A DNA stretch of 25,479 bases from Sutterella sp. (lineage in GTDB: Bacteria; Pseudomonadota; Gammaproteobacteria; Burkholderiales; Burkholderiaceae_F), in the NCBI GenBank assembly GCA_020025965.1, contig JAHHRG010000025.1, positions 1 to 25,479 of the forward strand. Reading direction: 5' to 3'. A model generated the notes under the pieces. It saw only the letters and a list, made by a program, of their open reading frames with translations. It was not told the DNA's origin and searched no databases. Position numbers and translations under genes: made by a program. Shown here in pieces: positions 23,257 through 25,479 of this stretch; the first letter of the stretch is position 1; every line of letters begins with the position of its first letter.

Positions 23257-23823
23257 ATGAAAAACTTCACCGCTCGCCGCTCGCTCGGCCTGCTCAGCCT
23301 TGTTTTGTTCATACTCACGATTCCCGTCGGGAACTGGGTTGTCATGAACATTGGTCTCGTCTGTCTCAAAGACGGTCCTTGTCTTATTCCTGTTGCCCCC
23401 GGTATGATGGCCCCGTCGGCAGTTTTGCTCGCTGGTTTCGCGCTCGTCTTGCGTGATGCTGTTCAGAGCCTTCTTGGAAAGCGATGGACACTTTTCGCCA
23501 TTGCCGTCGGAGCCGTGATTTCTGGGTTTTTGTCTGATCCCGCTATCGTTTTAGGGTCCACCTGCGCCTTCCTTTTCTCGGAACTGGCCGATTTTGCCGT
23601 TTATACTCCGCTTCGCGAACGGCATCTGACGATCGCCATCATCGCTTCGGGTTTGGTGGGCTCCATCGTTGACTCGGTGATTTTTCTTTCTCTCGCCTTC
23701 GGCTCGCTGGAATTCATCGGAGGTCAGGTTCTTGGCAAATTCTGGATGAGTCTTGTCGCAGGTTCAATTCTCATAATGTATCGACGTTACCGCACGATGC
23801 AACAGATGTCGCTAACTTCCTAA
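23257..23823 (+). CDS. VUT family (DUF165) membrane transporter
   Basis: The 188-residue protein has about six hydrophobic segments with VUT-family signatures: LVLRDAVQSLLGKRW, SELADFAVYTPLRERH and GSIVDSVIFLSLAFG. Family member YhhQ imports the queuosine precursor preQ0, so a queuosine/7-deazapurine precursor transporter is the best guess; other vitamin-like substrates are possible. The ATG at 23257 follows CCGGAG at a seven-base gap. An in-frame TTG at 23230 is disregarded. Before the start lies a GCCGG...CCGGT short stem (about 23222-23239), too small to name. Its own terminator follows. Confidence 0.88.
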   Translation: MKNFTARRSLGLLSLVLFILTIPVGNWVVMNIGLVCLKDGPCLIPVAPGMMAPSAVLLAGFALVLRDAVQSLLGKRWTLFAIAVGAVISGFLSDPAIVLGSTCAFLFSELADFAVYTPLRERHLTIAIIASGLVGSIVDSVIFLSLAFGSLEFIGGQVLGKFWMSLVAGSILIMYRRYRTMQQMSLTS

Positions 23824-23835
23824 AGAAGTGATCGG

Positions 23836-23862
23836 AAAAAGCCGCCTACGGGCGGCTTTTTT
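23836..23862 (+). terminator. Rho-independent terminator of the VUT gene
   Basis: AAAAAGCCGCC pairs with GGCGGCTTTTT around a TACG tetraloop, followed by T-run. This is a textbook terminator. Confidence 0.95.
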
Positions 23863-23904
23863 GCGTTTGATTTGCTGAAGATGCACGGATTGATCTTTTA
23901 ATAA

Positions 23905-23934
23905 TTGAAAAATAATCCATAGTTAAAATAAAAA
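23905..23934 (+). promoter_or_regulatory. Possible hemH promoter
   Basis: TTGAAA (five of six) and TAAAAA (four of six) are 18 bp apart, about 30 bp before the ATG at 23965. The region is very AT-rich, so the match may be chance. Confidence 0.3.
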
Positions 23935-23964
23935 AATCCAAGCTATTCGAAGAGATTATCTTCA

Positions 23965-24981
23965 ATGACTCAACAAGCCAAAACTGCCGTTCTGCTTCTC
24001 AATACGGGTAGTCCAGATCATCCGACGACCGAAAGCGTCCGTGAATACCTTGCCGAATTTCTCGCTGATCCCCGCGTGGTTGAGCTACCGCGCTGGAAGT
24101 GGTGGCCGATTCTTCACGGCATTATTTTGCGTAAACGTCCTGCTAAATCCGCTGCTCGCTATCAGGGAGTCTGGATGGAAGAGGGCGCTCCTCTCGTGGT
24201 GTATACGAGGCGTACGGTGGCAAAGCTTCAGGCTGCGTTGAGCGCCAAACATCCCGGTGTGCGAGTTTATTGGGCTATGTGTTACGGCCATCCGAGCCTC
24301 CCCGAAGTGATTGAAGAAATCCAGAGGGATAGGATTGAGCGTTTACTCGTTATGCCACTCTTTGCTCAGTACGCACCTCAGACGACGGCTTCGTGCTTTG
24401 ATGCCGTAGCTCATCAGTTAATGAAGTGTCGAAACATTCCATCGTTGCGTATGACGCATGACTATCACAATCATCCTGCCTATATTGAAGCACTCCGTCG
24501 CCGTGTGACCGACTATTGGGCAGAACACGGTACGCCGATGGCTACGGGTGGCAAGCTTTTAATGAGTTTCCACGGAGTGCCGGAAAGCTGCATTACGGAC
24601 AAGGGTGATCTTTATAAAGCTCAGTGTCTCGAAACGGTTCGTCTGTTGGTCGAAGCACTGAAGCTTAAAGAGGGTGAGTGGGAGCTTTCCTTTCAGTCCC
24701 GATTTGGGCCTGAGGAATGGCTTCAGCCCTACTCCATTGACACAGCCAAGCGCTTGGGCGAAGAAGGTCTGCCGCGTCTTGACGTGATTTGCCCGGGGTT
24801 TGCTGCCGACTGTCTCGAAACGATTGAAGAAATAGCGGACGAATTGTGCGGCATTTATCGCTCGGCGATTCCAGCGGGTAAAAAGGGAGATTTCCGCTAT
24901 ATTCCTGCACTGAATGATTCCGATCCTGCCATTGCAGCCTATTTCGATATCCTCGAAAAAGAGCTTGCAGGGTGGATTTGA
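23965..24981 (+). CDS. hemH: Ferrochelatase HemH
   Basis: HemH inserts Fe2+ into protoporphyrin IX, the last step of protohaem synthesis, and takes the product of HemG. The 338 residues are of normal bacterial length. Motifs: LLLNTGSP near the start (10-17), MPLFAQYAPQTTAS (130-143), the metal-inserting His in LLMSFHGVPESC (H203), SRFGPEEWLQPY (245-256), and the catalytic Glu in CPGFAADCLETIEEI (E285). The ribosome-binding site is weak (GAAGAG). Its stop codon directly abuts the sigma-32 promoter of grpE. hemH before grpE is a familiar order in Burkholderiales. Confidence 0.97.
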   Translation: MTQQAKTAVLLLNTGSPDHPTTESVREYLAEFLADPRVVELPRWKWWPILHGIILRKRPAKSAARYQGVWMEEGAPLVVYTRRTVAKLQAALSAKHPGVRVYWAMCYGHPSLPEVIEEIQRDRIERLLVMPLFAQYAPQTTASCFDAVAHQLMKCRNIPSLRMTHDYHNHPAYIEALRRRVTDYWAEHGTPMATGGKLLMSFHGVPESCITDKGDLYKAQCLETVRLLVEALKLKEGEWELSFQSRFGPEEWLQPYSIDTAKRLGEEGLPRLDVICPGFAADCLETIEEIADELCGIYRSAIPAGKKGDFRYIPALNDSDPAIAAYFDILEKELAGWI

Positions 24982-25009
24982 CTTGAAAAAAAAGGAATCG
25001 TCCCCATAT
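24982..25009 (+). promoter_or_regulatory. Sigma-32 (RpoH) heat-shock promoter of grpE
   Basis: CTTGAAA (24982-24988), a 13-bp spacer and CCCCATAT (25002-25009) match the RpoH consensus at essentially every position. The -35 begins on the base after the hemH stop codon. This places grpE under heat-shock control. Confidence 0.88.
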
Positions 25010-25023
25010 ATTGAGCAAACCGA

Positions 25024-25052
25024 CAGATGCCGCATTTTATGAGAGGCATCTG
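25024..25052 (+). promoter_or_regulatory. Leader hairpin in the grpE heat-shock mRNA
   Basis: CAGATGCC pairs exactly with GGCATCTG around a 13-nt loop. It starts only a few bases after the predicted transcription start. No T-run follows, so it is not a terminator. It may stabilise the 5' end or take part in control; this is inference. Confidence 0.4.
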
Positions 25053-25066
25053 ACCCATTTGCGACA

Positions 25067-25079
25067 AATTCCGGGAATT
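25067..25079. promoter_or_regulatory. 13-bp palindrome just before the grpE ribosome-binding site
   Basis: AATTCC-G-GGAATT is symmetric around a single G. It lies six bases before the CGGAG (about 25081-25085) that serves the ATG at 25096. It is too tight for a stable RNA hairpin, so a DNA operator or chance are the options. It does not look like CIRCE. Confidence 0.25.
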
Positions 25080-25095
25080 ACGGAGTAAGTGATTT

Positions 25096-25479
25096 ATGAC
25101 CGAGAACAATCAGGAACAAGATAAGAAGAACGAAGGCTGCTGCTCTTGCGGTGAAACCGAAGAAAAGAAATGCTGTTGCGGCACTTGCGATAGCACTGAA
25201 GAGAAGGCTGAAACGGGTACCGAAGAAAAGGCCGAGCCGACGGTTGAAGAGCTTCAGAATGCGTTGAAGCTCGCAGAAGCTAAGGCGGTCGAACAATACG
25301 ACCTTTACGTTCGCGCGATGGCCGAGCTCGAAAACACCCGTCGCCGCTCTGCTGAAGAAGTGCAGAAGGCCCGCAAGTTCGGTATCGAAAAATTCGCTGA
25401 AAATATGCTTCCGGTTGTCGACAGTCTTGAAAAGGCTCTTGAAGTGACAAAGGACGACGAAGAAAATCCCGTTCGCGAA
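25096..25479 (+). CDS. grpE: GrpE nucleotide exchange factor (partial) with cysteine-rich N-terminal tail
   Basis: GrpE releases ADP from DnaK in the chaperone cycle. The window holds the first 128 codons; the frame is open to the end. From about residue 50 the sequence is typical GrpE: the long helix VEELQNALKLAEAKAVEQYD, then ELENTRRRSAEEVQKARKFG and FAENMLPVVDSLEKALE. The first 45 residues are charged and disordered-looking, as usual, but contain seven cysteines in two groups, CCSC (15-18) and CCCGTC (26-31). Such a cluster is not a feature of GrpE as I know it and resembles metal-binding tails such as that of SlyD. The start ATG has CGGAG ten bases upstream. It is under a sigma-32 promoter; dnaK and dnaJ probably follow outside the window. 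Confidence 0.95.
   Translation, partial: MTENNQEQDKKNEGCCSCGETEEKKCCCGTCDSTEEKAETGTEEKAEPTVEELQNALKLAEAKAVEQYDLYVRAMAELENTRRRSAEEVQKARKFGIEKFAENMLPVVDSLEKALEVTKDDEENPVRE

Noticed and set aside
25024..25052. Reading the grpE leader hairpin as a hemH terminator
   Set aside because: No T-run follows it and it lies downstream of the sigma-32 promoter, inside the grpE transcript.

Overview
The window looks like chromosome of a betaproteobacterium of the order Burkholderiales, most likely a Sutterellaceae (Sutterella/Parasutterella-like) gut organism. This is an inference. It rests on base composition near 50% GC, a stand-alone second-type infA, the glnE / YhdP-family / nitrilase-family neighbourhood, hemH directly before grpE, and a menaquinone-type hemG, which suits an anaerobe. 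No phage, insertion sequence, CRISPR array or obvious horizontally acquired island is visible. It is mostly core genome with compact transcription units and many clear rho-independent terminators, several of them shared by convergent genes.

Layout. 1-257: three tRNA-Lys genes on the minus strand (two CUU, the first cut by the window edge, and one UUU). 258-667: a long AT-rich regulatory gap. 668-2709: recA and recX. 2808-3545: a TerC-family membrane protein. 3614-4702 (minus): mnmA, for tRNA 2-thiolation. 4809-5888: an NMO/FabK-like flavin oxidoreductase. 6125-7633: a DASS anion/Na+ symporter behind a strong promoter with an inverted repeat over its -35. 7720-8813 (minus): lrgA-lrgB. 8983-9201: a small S4 RNA-binding protein. 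9272-10957 (minus): fadD. 11165-11743 (minus): hemG. 12089-12346: infA. 12466-14048 (minus): an overlapping pair, a PlsC-like acyltransferase and a CdsA-like membrane protein. 14180-19093 (minus): a nitrilase-superfamily protein and the giant AsmA-like YhdP protein. 19240-22077: glnE. 22169-23143: a YheT-type hydrolase. 23257-23823: a VUT/DUF165 transporter. 23965-24981: hemH. 25096-end: the start of grpE behind a textbook sigma-32 promoter.

How genes fit together. recA/recX form a recombinase and modulator unit with a terminator between them. hemG and hemH supply the last two steps of haem synthesis. The PlsC-like and CdsA-like pair and YhdP all point to phospholipid or envelope work. The tRNA-Lys cluster, mnmA and infA belong to translation; MnmA thiolates tRNA-Lys(UUU), one of the tRNAs encoded here.

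Most noteworthy. (a) GrpE has a seven-cysteine cluster in its N-terminal tail. (b) Two neighbouring enzymes look catalytically dead by direct reading: a nitrilase-family protein with Gly at the nucleophilic Cys and Arg at the catalytic Lys, and a CdsA homologue with Ala at both aspartates of the signature. (c) An exact 18-bp palindrome lies upstream of recA where no usual betaproteobacterial LexA box is seen. (d) A perfect 8+3+8 inverted repeat covers the DASS gene promoter.
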